This document shows, piece by piece, positions 44,422-53,230 of a stretch of 64,000 nt of DNA (positions within the stretch are counted from its first letter, which is position 1; the number at the start of each line of letters is the position of its first letter). The stretch comes from Thiothrix winogradskyi (GTDB lineage: Bacteria; Pseudomonadota; Gammaproteobacteria; Thiotrichales; Thiotrichaceae): contig NZ_CP091244.1 of assembly GCF_021650935.1 (NCBI RefSeq), forward strand, positions 682,001 to 746,000, read 5' to 3'. The notes beneath the pieces were generated by a model, which was given only the letters and a program-made list of their open reading frames with translations, was not told where the DNA came from and ran no database searches. The translations under genes were made by a program, and so were the position numbers.

Positions 44422-44652
44422 TTACGCTTTCTTAATCATGAAAGTGTAGTCGCCGCCAGATTCGCTGCTGCTAATCATTGCATTGCCAGTTTGCTTGCAA
44501 AAAGCTTCCATATCTTTGACAGAGCCTGGGTCAGTAGCGATGACCTTCAGGATTTCGCCAGAAGCCAAGCCGTTAATGGCTTTTTTAGTGCGCAGAATGG
44601 GCAGTGGGCAATTTAAGCCGCGAGCGTCAAGTTCTTGTTTAAAATCAGACAT
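44422..44652 (-). CDS. tusA: TusA-family sulfurtransferase
   Basis: This 76-aa TusA-like protein accepts sulfane sulfur on the Cys of its NCPLPILR motif (CPxP, near residue 15) and passes it on in thiolation or sulfur-oxidation pathways. ATG 44652 is preceded by AGAGGAAC; the longer frame runs into the dapF control region. The C-terminal MIKKA ending and the GEILKVIATDPGSVKDM core are typical. In sulfur-oxidising bacteria such proteins may shuttle sulfur, but no dsr or hdr genes are nearby. Confidence 0.92.
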   Translation of the reverse strand: MSDFKQELDARGLNCPLPILRTKKAINGLASGEILKVIATDPGSVKDMEAFCKQTGNAMISSSESGGDYTFMIKKA

Positions 44653-44778
44653 AGTTCCTCTCCTGATCTTGCGATTAATGTGATGCGATCCGAAAAATTG
44701 AGTGATGTAACATATCACCAAAATTGCTGTATCGCTATATGTTTGTATACTAATGCTTTCGTCAATAGGAAATTCGGT

Positions 44779-45618
44779 ATGGCAGGCGGCGAGCTTCATT
44801 TCACCAAAATGCAGGGTTTAGGCAATGACTTTGTGGTGCTGGATGGGATTAATCAGCGGGTAAACTTGAGTACCACACAAATTAAACACATCGCTGACCG
44901 CCATTTCGGGGTTGGGTGTGATCAATTATTGCTGGTAGAAGCCTACGCGGGCGAAGATGCGGAATTCCGTTACCGTATTTTCAATGCTGATGGCGGTGAG
45001 GTGGAACAATGCGGTAATGGGGCGCGTTGTTTTGCGCGTTTCGTGTATGATCAAGGTTTGACTCGCCATACCACTATCCCGGTCATGACTGCCAGCGGGC
45101 GCATTGTGTTATACATTCAAGCCGATGGACACGTAACGGTGAACATGGGTGTGCCGGTATTAGCACCTGCACAAATACCGTTCGTTTCCGCTCGGCAGCA
45201 AACACTTTATACTGTGGACGCGGCTGGTGAAAGCCTTGCGTTAGCGGCTGTATCAATGGGCAATCCCCATGCTGTGCTGCAAGTGGCAGATGTGGATAAC
45301 GCCCCCGTCGCAACCTTAGGTGCCTTGTTGGAAAGCCACCCCGCCTTTCCCAAGCGGGTCAATGTCGGTTTTATGCAAGTGGTGGCGCGTGACCACATCC
45401 GTTTACGGGTGTTCGAGCGCGGGTGTGGCGAAACACTGGCTTGTGGAACCGGGGCGTGCGCCGCCGTGGTTGCCGGGCGCTTGCAGGGCTTGTTGGCTGA
45501 GCACGTTAGCGTCAGCTTACCCGGTGGCGAGTTACGGATTCAGTGGCAAGGTGAAGGACAGCCGGTAGCGATGACCGGCCCGGCAGTAACGGTATTCAAG
45601 GGAACTCTTAACCTATGA
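44779..45618 (+). CDS. dapF: Diaminopimelate epimerase
   Basis: DapF interconverts LL- and meso-diaminopimelate for lysine and peptidoglycan synthesis. From ATG 44779 it has 279 aa, with KMQGLGNDFVVLD, catalytic Cys78 in VEQCGNGARC and the second catalytic Cys in ETLACGTGAC. The longer frame (from 44635) overlaps the tusA start region on the other strand and is unlikely. The stop overlaps the DUF484 start as ATGA, making a dapF-DUF484-xerC operon. Confidence 0.96.
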   Translation: MAGGELHFTKMQGLGNDFVVLDGINQRVNLSTTQIKHIADRHFGVGCDQLLLVEAYAGEDAEFRYRIFNADGGEVEQCGNGARCFARFVYDQGLTRHTTIPVMTASGRIVLYIQADGHVTVNMGVPVLAPAQIPFVSARQQTLYTVDAAGESLALAAVSMGNPHAVLQVADVDNAPVATLGALLESHPAFPKRVNVGFMQVVARDHIRLRVFERGCGETLACGTGACAAVVAGRLQGLLAEHVSVSLPGGELRIQWQGEGQPVAMTGPAVTVFKGTLNL

Positions 45619-46334
45619 AAACAGCAGATGGACAGGGTGATCAGGGCATCAGCGCCGAGCAGGTAGCAGCTTGGTTGCGCCAGCACCCCAATTTTTTTCG
45701 TGAACATGAAGACGTGCTGGATGGTTTAAGCATTCCACATTTGCATACCGGCGGGGCAGTGTCGCTGCTGGAACGTTTGGTGCAACGCCAGCGTGACCAG
45801 TACCGTGAATTGCAGGAACGTCAAAGCGACATGCTGAAAGCGGCGCGTGACAGTGAGCACGTGATTGCCCGCTTGCATCATTTGGCGCTGGAATTGATGA
45901 CCTGTGACAGCCTCGATGATGTGGTGGGAACCTGTAACAATATGCTGCGCGGTGACTTTAAAGCCGACAATGTGGTGTTACGCTTGATCGGGCATGGGCG
46001 CACGCGGGATGGTCTCCACTTCATTGACCCCGATGATAAATACCTCAAGCAACTCTCCACCCTGTTCCGCAAACGCCAGCCAGTGTGTGGACGTTTACGC
46101 CCGCGCCAGCAAATATTTTTGTTTGGCGACGAGGGGGCATCCATTAAATCAGCGGTGTTGATTCCCTTATTTGAAGCGCGTGAAATCGGAGTGCTGGCAC
46201 TGGGCAGCGAAAACGAAGCCCGTTTTTACCCCGGCATGGGCACATTATTCATTGGGCAACTCGGCGGGCTGGTAGCACGTGCGTTAGCGCGTTATCTGGA
46301 ACCGCCCTTGCATACCGTTGAGATGGGGTCTTAG
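45615..46334 (+). CDS. DUF484 family (GAF-like) protein
   Basis: This 239-aa protein has the DUF484 N-terminal helix pair (EQVAAWLRQHPNFFREHEDV), a coiled-coil segment and a GAF-like domain (LALELMTCDSLDDVVGTC; VLIPLFEAREIGVLALGS). It corresponds to YigA in the E. coli dapF-yigA-xerC operon; the function is unknown. It is coupled to dapF by an ATGA overlap, and xerC begins at the base after its stop. Confidence 0.92.
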   Translation: MKTADGQGDQGISAEQVAAWLRQHPNFFREHEDVLDGLSIPHLHTGGAVSLLERLVQRQRDQYRELQERQSDMLKAARDSEHVIARLHHLALELMTCDSLDDVVGTCNNMLRGDFKADNVVLRLIGHGRTRDGLHFIDPDDKYLKQLSTLFRKRQPVCGRLRPRQQIFLFGDEGASIKSAVLIPLFEAREIGVLALGSENEARFYPGMGTLFIGQLGGLVARALARYLEPPLHTVEMGS

Positions 46335-47252
46335 GTGGCGCTACCTGAGGTTCTGGATGCGATTCTGGCGCGTTATCACCACCATTTGTTCAGTGAGAAA
46401 CGCTATTCACCGCGCACAGTCAGCAGTTACGAACACGATTTAAACGATTTCATCACATGGCTGGAACAACAGGCAGGTGCGGCTGAAGTACCCTCCCCGC
46501 TGACCATCCAAACTTGGCAAGTCCGCCAGTGGATCAGTCACCTACACCGCAAAGGCTTGTCGGGCAAAAGCCTGCAACGCAAGCTGTCTTCGATCCGGCG
46601 TTTCTACCGGTTTTTATTGCGCGAAAATCTGATCGAAAATAACCCGGTCGTGGATGTGCAATCGCCGAAACATGCCCGCAAATTGCCCGACACTTTGGAT
46701 GCCGATACCTTGGAACGGCTGTTGAACATCGAGTCGGACGATATTTTAGCCGTGCGCGATCGTGCTTTGATGGAATTGCTGTATTCCTCTGGGTTACGCT
46801 TGGCAGAACTGGTGGGGCTGGATCTTCACGATGTCGATCAACGCCAGCAACAAGTACGCGTGCTCGGCAAAGGCAATAAAGAACGTTACATACCCGTTGG
46901 GCGCACGGCATTAGCCGCAGTAGCCAAGTGGGTGCAGCAGCGGGCTATGTTGGCAGCACACGGCGAACCGGCCTTGTTTGTCAGCAAACGCGGCACGCGC
47001 TTGCACCCACGCAGTGTGCAATTCCGTCTGAATCACTGGCGCTTGCAACAAGGTTTGGAACAGCACGTCCACCCACACAAATTGCGCCATTCCTTCGCCA
47101 GTCATGTATTGGAATCGTCGGGGGATTTACGGGCGGTGCAAGAAATGCTGGGTCATGCTGACATCAGCACCACCCAGATTTACACGCATTTGGATTTTCA
47201 GCACCTTGCGACGGTGTATGATAAGGCACACCCACGTGCCAAGAAAAAGTAG
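46335..47252 (+). CDS. xerC: Tyrosine recombinase XerC
   Basis: XerC and XerD resolve chromosome dimers at dif. The 305-aa protein has the SAM-like core-binding domain (YSPRTVSSYEHDLNDF) and the catalytic domain with Arg in YSSGLRLAELVGLD, the Lys in LGKGNKERYIP, HKLRHSFASH with His and Arg, HADISTTQ, and the nucleophile Tyr in IYTHLD. It starts with GTG immediately after the DUF484 stop. No dif-like sequence was identified in the window. Confidence 0.95.
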   Translation: MALPEVLDAILARYHHHLFSEKRYSPRTVSSYEHDLNDFITWLEQQAGAAEVPSPLTIQTWQVRQWISHLHRKGLSGKSLQRKLSSIRRFYRFLLRENLIENNPVVDVQSPKHARKLPDTLDADTLERLLNIESDDILAVRDRALMELLYSSGLRLAELVGLDLHDVDQRQQQVRVLGKGNKERYIPVGRTALAAVAKWVQQRAMLAAHGEPALFVSKRGTRLHPRSVQFRLNHWRLQQGLEQHVHPHKLRHSFASHVLESSGDLRAVQEMLGHADISTTQIYTHLDFQHLATVYDKAHPRAKKK

Positions 47253-47255
47253 AGG

Positions 47256-47864
47256 CTAGTCTTCCATCAACCAAATGGAATGGACGGTAGCAGACGACGC
47301 GGCAATATTGGTAATCGCTTCACCACCAGGGTAAACCCCCGCCGGACCATCGTTAGCAATGACTTGAAACACCATCGTCACCGGGGCGTTATTGAAGGTG
47401 GCAAACTCGCGGGATTCGATTTCAGTCCACTGGATTTCTTTCAACCCCCCCAATTTTTCGCCCACACTTTGCAGGTTTTCACCGACCCTTACCCCTTGTG
47501 CCGTGACGAAACGCGGGCTAAGGATGCGGATCAGATTAGCAGTATGGGTGCTGCGATCCAGCATGATATTCATGAGGTGTTCGCCATTCATTGTCAGCGA
47601 CATCCACTCAATACCATCACCGTCTGGCTCAACAGCAACCGTGACACCCGGCATAGCCGCCGGAATGTCAGTCGACAGCATTCCTAATTGAATAGCACCC
47701 GCACTGGTATCGGTAACGGGATAACGATCGAGTAGCTTTTCAGCAGAAGAACCCTTCGATTGCTGTTGAGCCGCCGTTTGTTGCGGCGCGGAACTGTCCG
47801 TCCCACAGCCATTCAGCAACAGTGGCACTAACAATAAACCAGTACTTAAGCGAGTGCGTAACAT
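47256..47864 (-). CDS. Putative lipoprotein, unknown function
   Basis: This 202-aa protein has a lipoprotein signal ending LLNGC (Cys20), a Gln/Ser-rich linker, and a C-terminal domain with TDTSAGAIQLGMLSTDIPAA and a VEPDGDGIEWMSLTMNGE strand pattern. I do not recognise the family. It converges with xerC and is the last of four minus-strand genes starting with the DUF815 ATPase. Confidence 0.75.
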   Translation of the reverse strand: MLRTRLSTGLLLVPLLLNGCGTDSSAPQQTAAQQQSKGSSAEKLLDRYPVTDTSAGAIQLGMLSTDIPAAMPGVTVAVEPDGDGIEWMSLTMNGEHLMNIMLDRSTHTANLIRILSPRFVTAQGVRVGENLQSVGEKLGGLKEIQWTEIESREFATFNNAPVTMVFQVIANDGPAGVYPGGEAITNIAASSATVHSIWLMED

Positions 47865-47872
47865 GGCTGCTC

Positions 47873-48214
47873 TCAGGATGGGTTCTCAAAGAAGACATAG
47901 GAAGTCGAATAGTCACTGAATTCAAAGTAAACTTTCTTCTCACCCGCATCCACAACACCGTTGAGGTTGGCATCCATAATGCCATAGCCAAAGCGGAAAG
48001 GGCGATCAACGCCACCAGTCGTACCAGCAGCAGTGGTTAATTTATCAATCTTCATGAAACGTCTGACCAGTTTATCACCGGCATACACTTCCAGCACGCC
48101 GCTAACCCCTGTCCAGTTGTTGATTTCACGCCCGATTTTATTTTGGGTTTCCTGGGTACACGCGCCCAGCCCCAATAGTATGGCAAGTGTTAACAATACG
48201 GTTGTTAATTTCAT
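47873..48214 (-). CDS. Small putative lipoprotein, unknown function
   Basis: This 113-aa protein has a lipoprotein signal ending LGLGAC (Cys19), then QNKIGREINNWTGVSG, a basic region and a segment MDANLNGVVDAGEKKVYFEF whose Asp/Asn spacing (DANLNGVVDAGE) looks like a calcium-binding EF-hand or dockerin-type loop. No family is recognised. It lies between the ankyrin lipoprotein and another lipoprotein, so the three may form one envelope complex. Confidence 0.72.
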   Translation of the reverse strand: MKLTTVLLTLAILLGLGACTQETQNKIGREINNWTGVSGVLEVYAGDKLVRRFMKIDKLTTAAGTTGGVDRPFRFGYGIMDANLNGVVDAGEKKVYFEFSDYSTSYVFFENPS

Positions 48215-48238
48215 ATACTGTCCTCAATAAGCATTTAA

Positions 48239-48850
48239 TCAGTAACCTAGGATACGTGCAGTACGCAGGTCGCCTTGGTCTAGCGCCATTTGTACCGGAG
48301 TTTTTGCTGGAGTGCCAGCAGTAAGGGCTTTAGGGTCAGCACCTTGTTTAATGAGGTAATTGGCAATATCGGCACGCCCAAAACGGGCAGCATGGTGCAA
48401 CGGTGTCCAGCCGGTAGCCGTTGTCGCATTAATAACGGCACCTTTGCCGACCAACAACATCACCGCCGGTAACGCGCCTGCGGCAACTGCCGCGTGCAAT
48501 GCCGTTTCACCCGATGCGGTAGCAGTGCTGGGGTCGGCACCTTGTTCCAGCAAACTACGCACACTGTCGGTATTACCCGTTTGTGCCGCATCCCAGAGTT
48601 GTTTATTCAGCTCATTTTGAGAAAGGCTCGGAGCAGCAACCTCTGCTGGCGCAACCACTGCTTCAGCTTGCGCTGGAAGAGCCTCTGTTGGTGCGACCAC
48701 TGGTTCAGCTTTCGCTGCCGCTTCCGGGGCAGCCGTTGCGCTGGCTTCCGTGGGGGATGCTTTGGTTTCTGAGGTAGTCGCACAACCATTGAGGCCGAGT
48801 GCTAATACCGCAAGCCCTAATAACGCAGTAGAAAACTTCTGAGCGTACAT
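48239..48850 (-). CDS. Ankyrin-repeat lipoprotein
   Basis: This 203-aa protein has a lipoprotein signal ending GLNGC (Cys23), an Ala/Pro/Glu-rich low-complexity linker (about 25-70) and three to four ankyrin repeats (GNTDSVRSLLEQGADPSTAT; GETALHAAVAAGALPAVMLL; GWTPLHHAARFGRADIANYL; KTPVQMALDQGDLRTARI). It is likely an exported protein-binding scaffold. Its ATG directly follows the stop of the DUF815 ATPase gene (TAG then ATG). Confidence 0.85.
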   Translation of the reverse strand: MYAQKFSTALLGLAVLALGLNGCATTSETKASPTEASATAAPEAAAKAEPVVAPTEALPAQAEAVVAPAEVAAPSLSQNELNKQLWDAAQTGNTDSVRSLLEQGADPSTATASGETALHAAVAAGALPAVMLLVGKGAVINATTATGWTPLHHAARFGRADIANYLIKQGADPKALTAGTPAKTPVQMALDQGDLRTARILGY

Positions 48851-49633
48851 CTAATTTAAACCTGTCTGGCAATGGTTGAAAAAGTGCCGTGCGGTGCGCC
48901 CACTTTGACCACCGCGTTCAATCGCGAAAGCCAATGCTTCTTGGTGCAGCAACTCTGCATCTTGTACCCGACCTTTAAACAGTTTGTCCACTATCTCCAG
49001 ATAAATGTCTTTATTCATGGAGTGGAAAGGCAGTGACAAGCCAAAACGATCCGCCAGCGAGAGTTTGTCCTCAATGGCTTCACCGGGGTGAATTTCACCG
49101 TTGAGCATACTGGTGGCAAGATTATCGGACATTTGCTCCGGCATCATGTGCCGCCGGTTAGAAGTGGCGTAAATCAACACGTTTTCAGGTGGCTTTTCCA
49201 AGGTACCTTCCATCGTGCTTTTTAACATGCGGTATTCGCCCTGACCTTCATCGAAGGTGAGATCATCGCAATAGATAATGAAACGGTGGTGAGAGTCGAC
49301 AATTTCATCGGTAATATCCACCAACACGTTCAGATCATCTTTGGAAATCTGGATCATGCGCAAACCATAGGTATGGTAACGGGTTAGCACCGCCTTGATC
49401 AGCGAAGATTTACCCACGCCACGCGCACCCCAGAGCAGGGCATGGCTGGCCGGTTTGCCCCGCAAAAAATGCTCGGTATTGCGGAACAGAGCATCTTTCT
49501 GCGCATCAATGCCTTGCAAGGTATCAGGGTTCACCAAATCCACATTCCTGATGGGTTTGAGGAAATGCCGGTTGGAACGCCATACCGCTGCCAGCGTACT
49601 ACGCCAGTCAATCGTCAGTTTGCCAAAAGCCAT
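48851..49633 (-). CDS. DUF815 AAA+ ATPase
   Basis: This 260-aa protein has a P-loop ATPase core with Walker A GARGVGKSSLIKAV, an acidic Walker B region IIYCDDLTFDEG, and the sensor NVLIYATSNRRHMM, and it matches the DUF815 family. The DRFGLSLPFHSM segment is a family hallmark. The function is not established. It is the first gene of a unit with the ankyrin lipoprotein and two more lipoproteins. Confidence 0.88.
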   Translation of the reverse strand: MAFGKLTIDWRSTLAAVWRSNRHFLKPIRNVDLVNPDTLQGIDAQKDALFRNTEHFLRGKPASHALLWGARGVGKSSLIKAVLTRYHTYGLRMIQISKDDLNVLVDITDEIVDSHHRFIIYCDDLTFDEGQGEYRMLKSTMEGTLEKPPENVLIYATSNRRHMMPEQMSDNLATSMLNGEIHPGEAIEDKLSLADRFGLSLPFHSMNKDIYLEIVDKLFKGRVQDAELLHQEALAFAIERGGQSGRTARHFFNHCQTGLN

Positions 49634-49759
49634 TATAACTCCCTTCGATAATGAGCCTGTGCGGATTGCCCCACGAGTTTAGCTGTTTCCGCGAAATTTT
49701 TCCGCTGCTTTCTGAAACACTTGCGTGTGACGGGTTTTAACTTTTACACAAACTGTATC

Positions 49760-49784
49760 TATTTACCACCGAGTGTGGTAAATA
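49760..49784. promoter_or_regulatory. Inverted repeat, possible operator
   Basis: TATTTACCAC (49760-49769) and GTGGTAAATA (49775-49784) form a perfect 10-bp inverted repeat with a 5-base spacer, about 70 bases before the membrane protein start at 49853. The symmetry and AT ends suit a dimeric regulator. No T tract follows, so a terminator is unlikely. Confidence 0.5.
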
Positions 49785-49852
49785 AGAAAAGCCTAACATT
49801 AGAAAATACTAATACTGAAAGCGCACCGCATGACGCGAGGAAGGTTTGCTGC

Positions 49853-51271
49853 ATGAAACAACTCACTCAACATCCACCCGAACCCAGTTTCAAACTCAAA
49901 ACCATGAGCTTTTTGATTGGGCTGTTTATTATTTTTCTGGCGGCAGCCAATGGCATTTTTACGTATTCTGGCGCGTATTTGTATCTGGAAGAGCAAGTTT
50001 ACGCCATTTTATTTGCCGTCGCCGTACAGTTTGCGATTGCTATCGCGCTGTTAGCGCTGCCTTATGTGCACGGTATCGGCAAATTATCGCTGATGGTGGT
50101 GTATGCCGCTGCGTTGCTGTTATCCAGCGTAAGCGCGTATACCTACATTTATAACAGCAGTTTGCCGGGGTATAACACCGCCCACACCGTGGATACCGGC
50201 TTGAAAGCGACCCTCACCACCCGCCTTAGCGATGTGCTGGCAGTCGAACAACAATTTTTGAGCGATGCCGAAGCCAAGGTAACGGAAACCCAACGTTTGG
50301 TGGATGAAGAAGCCAAAAGCGGCGGGCGTTCCGGTTTAGGGCCGGGCAAAGGCGCTAATTATTACGCCAAGGTCGATGCTCACGACCAAGCCGTCACCGC
50401 ACAAACTGCCGCCCAGCAAAACTTTACAGCCATGCGCGAACAGCTTACCCGTGTAAATCAACAATTAGCCACCGTCAGTGATGAAGCCTTGCGCGACAGT
50501 TTGCTGGTGGAAATTGCCAAACTACGCGCCCTGACCAATGCCGATGACAGCCGTACCGCGTTAACCCAATTGCTCAAACAGGATTTGGGTCAGGTACAAA
50601 ACCCGGTGGAAAAAGCGCTGGCAACCCTGTTAACACCTGACGATTACTCAATCAGCGTAATCGTGGGGATCATCTGGGCAGCAGTATTTGATTTGGTGGC
50701 ACTGTTTTTGGGGATTGTGCGTTATTACTTGTTAAGCCCCGGCAAACCGATATTCCAAAGCATTTACGACGGCTTATTGGGAATCGCCGTGTTTTTCATG
50801 AAGCTGTTCCACCTGCGCAAAGAAGCGGCGTTCCAATTCGATAAAGCGCCGGGTTATCGGCAACACAAGCATGAAATCCCCCTGAACTCACCGGAAGTGC
50901 AAAACTTTGCGACCCGTTTATTGGTGGGCAGCCAGATGGCATCCCCCGATGACGCCGACCCCGCCGAACCGTTACGCACCTTAATCAGCCATATTCAGCC
51001 GCTGCATTTGGAAGGGGAAACCCAGCAAGTGGGGATTCCGTTTAGCGTGGTGGAACAAGAGTCACGCCTGAAAACCTTGCTGGCAATGCTGATCCAAAGC
51101 GGGGTGCTGTTGCATCGGCGCGAAGCGGAATGTTATGTGCTGAATCCGGCAGAAAACATGGCGCAAAAGGTCATGGTGTTCATCCGCATGGGGATGCGCA
51201 ACAGCCCGGACAGTTTGCTCTCGCCCGCCGCGTTTTTACTCAGCCCTGAACAGCGTCAAGCCTTGGCGTAA
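49853..51271 (+). CDS. Multi-span membrane protein with periplasmic coiled coil, unknown function
   Basis: This 472-aa protein (ATG 49853, with AGGAAGG nine bases upstream) has three N-terminal transmembrane helices (about 17-115), a roughly 160-residue region dominated by coiled coil (DTGLKATLTTRL through TRTALTQLLKQ) containing a Gly-rich GGRSGLGPGKGANYY break, one or two more helices (SVIVGIIWAAVFDLVALFLG) and a soluble C-terminal domain. No family is recognised with certainty. The longer frame starting at 49721 would cover the inverted repeat at 49760 and lacks a better RBS. It is divergent from the DUF815 operon. Confidence 0.82.
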   Translation: MKQLTQHPPEPSFKLKTMSFLIGLFIIFLAAANGIFTYSGAYLYLEEQVYAILFAVAVQFAIAIALLALPYVHGIGKLSLMVVYAAALLLSSVSAYTYIYNSSLPGYNTAHTVDTGLKATLTTRLSDVLAVEQQFLSDAEAKVTETQRLVDEEAKSGGRSGLGPGKGANYYAKVDAHDQAVTAQTAAQQNFTAMREQLTRVNQQLATVSDEALRDSLLVEIAKLRALTNADDSRTALTQLLKQDLGQVQNPVEKALATLLTPDDYSISVIVGIIWAAVFDLVALFLGIVRYYLLSPGKPIFQSIYDGLLGIAVFFMKLFHLRKEAAFQFDKAPGYRQHKHEIPLNSPEVQNFATRLLVGSQMASPDDADPAEPLRTLISHIQPLHLEGETQQVGIPFSVVEQESRLKTLLAMLIQSGVLLHRREAECYVLNPAENMAQKVMVFIRMGMRNSPDSLLSPAAFLLSPEQRQALA

Positions 51272-51275
51272 GCGC

Positions 51276-52019
51276 TTAATACCTGAACTCATACGCCAGC
51301 AGCCCAAACCATTCGTGCAGGGCTGTTTGGCTGCGAGCCAGCGCATTGGTTTGCGGAACCCACCATAACCATTCATGCCGCCAGAAATTGCTTGAACCGT
51401 AACTCAAGGAAGCGGGAAAATACTGCACCTGCCGATCCGCAAACACTTGCATGGCACGCGGCATGTGCCAAGCGTGCGTCACGACCCACGCCGAACGAAT
51501 CCCAGCATCTGCCAGTATTTGATCGGTGAAGGCGGCATTTTCCCATGTCGTGTGGCTTTGGTTTTCCTGCCAGCGCAACGGCACTTGGAAGGTATTTTCC
51601 AGCACCTCACGCATAAAATTCACATCCTGATCACTGCCGGAGAACAAAATAGGTAAGCCTGTTTTGCGGTGCAAATGCGCGGCGTAATTGAGGCGCTCCA
51701 GCTCGGTACTGGCACTCATGCGCCCCGCATACTCGCTGGCTTCGAGATTGCGCTCTGCCCCCAAAATCACAATCGCTTCCGGCAAGGGCGCTTGTAACCA
51801 GAGTTCCGGCACAGGCGGGTATTGCTGTTCCAAACCCACCATGAGCTTTTCAGCCACCACTGGCAGACTCAACACCACGGCTTGCAAGATACCAGTGAAT
51901 AACACGGTCAGCATTGCGCCACGCCAGCGGTAAAGCAACAACGCCAACAATACAAACACCACCAAATTGCCGGGCGGCAACAACAGGAATTCCAGCGTGC
52001 GGCTGGTGACAACGTTCAT
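51276..52019 (-). CDS. DUF218 (YdcF/ElyC-like) family protein
   Basis: This 247-aa protein has two N-terminal transmembrane helices and a DUF218 domain with AIVILGAERNLEASEYAGRM, LPILFSGSDQ, ENQSHTTWENAAFTD and VVTHAWHMPRAMQVF. ElyC-type members influence envelope carbohydrate metabolism. The start overlaps the lipA stop by 4 bases, so it is cotranscribed with lipA. Confidence 0.88.
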   Translation of the reverse strand: MNVVTSRTLEFLLLPPGNLVVFVLLALLLYRWRGAMLTVLFTGILQAVVLSLPVVAEKLMVGLEQQYPPVPELWLQAPLPEAIVILGAERNLEASEYAGRMSASTELERLNYAAHLHRKTGLPILFSGSDQDVNFMREVLENTFQVPLRWQENQSHTTWENAAFTDQILADAGIRSAWVVTHAWHMPRAMQVFADRQVQYFPASLSYGSSNFWRHEWLWWVPQTNALARSQTALHEWFGLLAYEFRY

Positions 52020-53002
52020 GCGCCGACAAACGTACCGGCGGCTTGCTGATCCGCGTGGTAGGAAGAGCGCACCATTGGCCCACTGGCAACCTTGGTGAAA
52101 CCCATTGCCGTGGCAATGTCGGCAAGTTCCGCGAATTCATCCGGGGTAACAAAGCGGTCTACCGGCAAATGGTGGCGGCTGGGCTGCAAGTATTGCCCCA
52201 AGGTCAGCATGTCACAGTCATGGGCGCGTAGGTCTTTCAGCGTTTCAATGACTTCTTCCTTGGTTTCGCCTAAGCCCAGCATTAAGCCGGATTTGCTGGG
52301 AATGTCTGGGAACAGGCGTTTGAATTCCTTGATTAAATTCAGCGAGTATTGGTAATCCGCACCGGGGCGCGATTGTTTGTACAAACGCGGCACGGTTTCC
52401 ATATTGTGGTTAAACACATCCGGCGGGGCTGTTTCGAGAATTTGCAGGGCAATCTCCATACGCCCGCGAAAATCGGGGGTGAGAATTTCGATCTTGAGCG
52501 CCGGATTCAATTCGCGGGCTTTCTGGATGCATTGAACGAAATGTTCCGCACCACCATCACGCAAATCGTCGCGGTCAACCGAGGTGATCACCACGTATTT
52601 TAAGCTCATCGCACGGATGGTTTCCGCCATATTCAGCGGTTCATCGGCATCCAACGGCAGCGGTTTGCCGTGGGATACGTCGCAGAAGGGGCAGCGACGG
52701 GTGCAAATATCGCCCATGATCATAAAGGTTGCCGTGCCGTGGGTAAAACATTCGCCAAGGTTGGGGCAGGCGGCTTCCTCACACACCGTGTGCAGCTTTT
52801 GCTCGCGCAAAATCGCTTTGAGGCGTTTGACTTCCGGGGTGGTCGGCGCTTTGGCTTTGATCCATGCCGGTTTGCGGCGGAATTCGGTGGTTGGTTCAAT
52901 CTTGATGGGGATACGGGCTACTTTGTCAGCGCCACGTTCTTTATGACCGGGTTCTTTACGTTCCATAAGGTCTGCGTGTCTCGTTTGGTGGATTGTCGAC
53001 AC
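52016..53002 (-). CDS. lipA: Lipoyl synthase
   Basis: LipA inserts two sulfurs into octanoyl groups on lipoyl domains. The 328-aa radical-SAM protein has the auxiliary cluster motif CEEAACPNLGEC (C-x4-C-x5-C), the radical-SAM motif CTRRCPFC (C-x3-C-x2-C) and the C-terminal RSSYHAD region. No lipB is adjacent. Its upstream region contains the 10-bp tandem repeat. Confidence 0.96.
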   Translation of the reverse strand: MSTIHQTRHADLMERKEPGHKERGADKVARIPIKIEPTTEFRRKPAWIKAKAPTTPEVKRLKAILREQKLHTVCEEAACPNLGECFTHGTATFMIMGDICTRRCPFCDVSHGKPLPLDADEPLNMAETIRAMSLKYVVITSVDRDDLRDGGAEHFVQCIQKARELNPALKIEILTPDFRGRMEIALQILETAPPDVFNHNMETVPRLYKQSRPGADYQYSLNLIKEFKRLFPDIPSKSGLMLGLGETKEEVIETLKDLRAHDCDMLTLGQYLQPSRHHLPVDRFVTPDEFAELADIATAMGFTKVASGPMVRSSYHADQQAAGTFVGA

Positions 53003-53170
53003 ATTTTGGCATTGTCATCAGCGTAAAGAAAGCAGCAATACTTTTTACTTGCCGTAACAATTATCTAATCTCCGTCACCGTCTGGCGGATCCAATTGCCG
53101 ATTTGGCTGGCATGGGGTTCCTCACGGCAGCAAACATGAAGCGTCATTTATGACAACATGGATTTCATCC
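53003..53170. other. Gene-free segment upstream of lipA
   Basis: This carries the lipA promoter region on the minus strand and leads into the tandem repeat. I see no convincing gene or strong hairpin in it. Confidence 0.5.
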
Positions 53171-53230
53171 GCATTCATCCGCATTCATCCGCATTCATCC
53201 GCATTCATCCGCATTCATCCGCATTCATCC
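53171..53230. repeat. Tandem repeat, six exact copies of a 10-bp unit
   Basis: GCATTCATCC is repeated six times exactly from 53171 to 53230, with a seventh degenerate copy (GATTTCATCC) at 53161-53170. The repeat overlaps the last five codons and the stop codon of the AlbA_2 gene on the minus strand. The unit is not a multiple of three, and each minus-strand frame meets TGA within the array. Confidence 0.95.

Noticed and set aside
46335..47252. XerC as a phage or integron integrase marking an island
   Set aside because: It is in the conserved dapF-DUF484-xerC operon and is a housekeeping recombinase.
53161..53230. Possible CRISPR array
   Set aside because: The 10-bp units are directly adjacent with no spacers, so it is a simple tandem repeat, and no cas genes are present.
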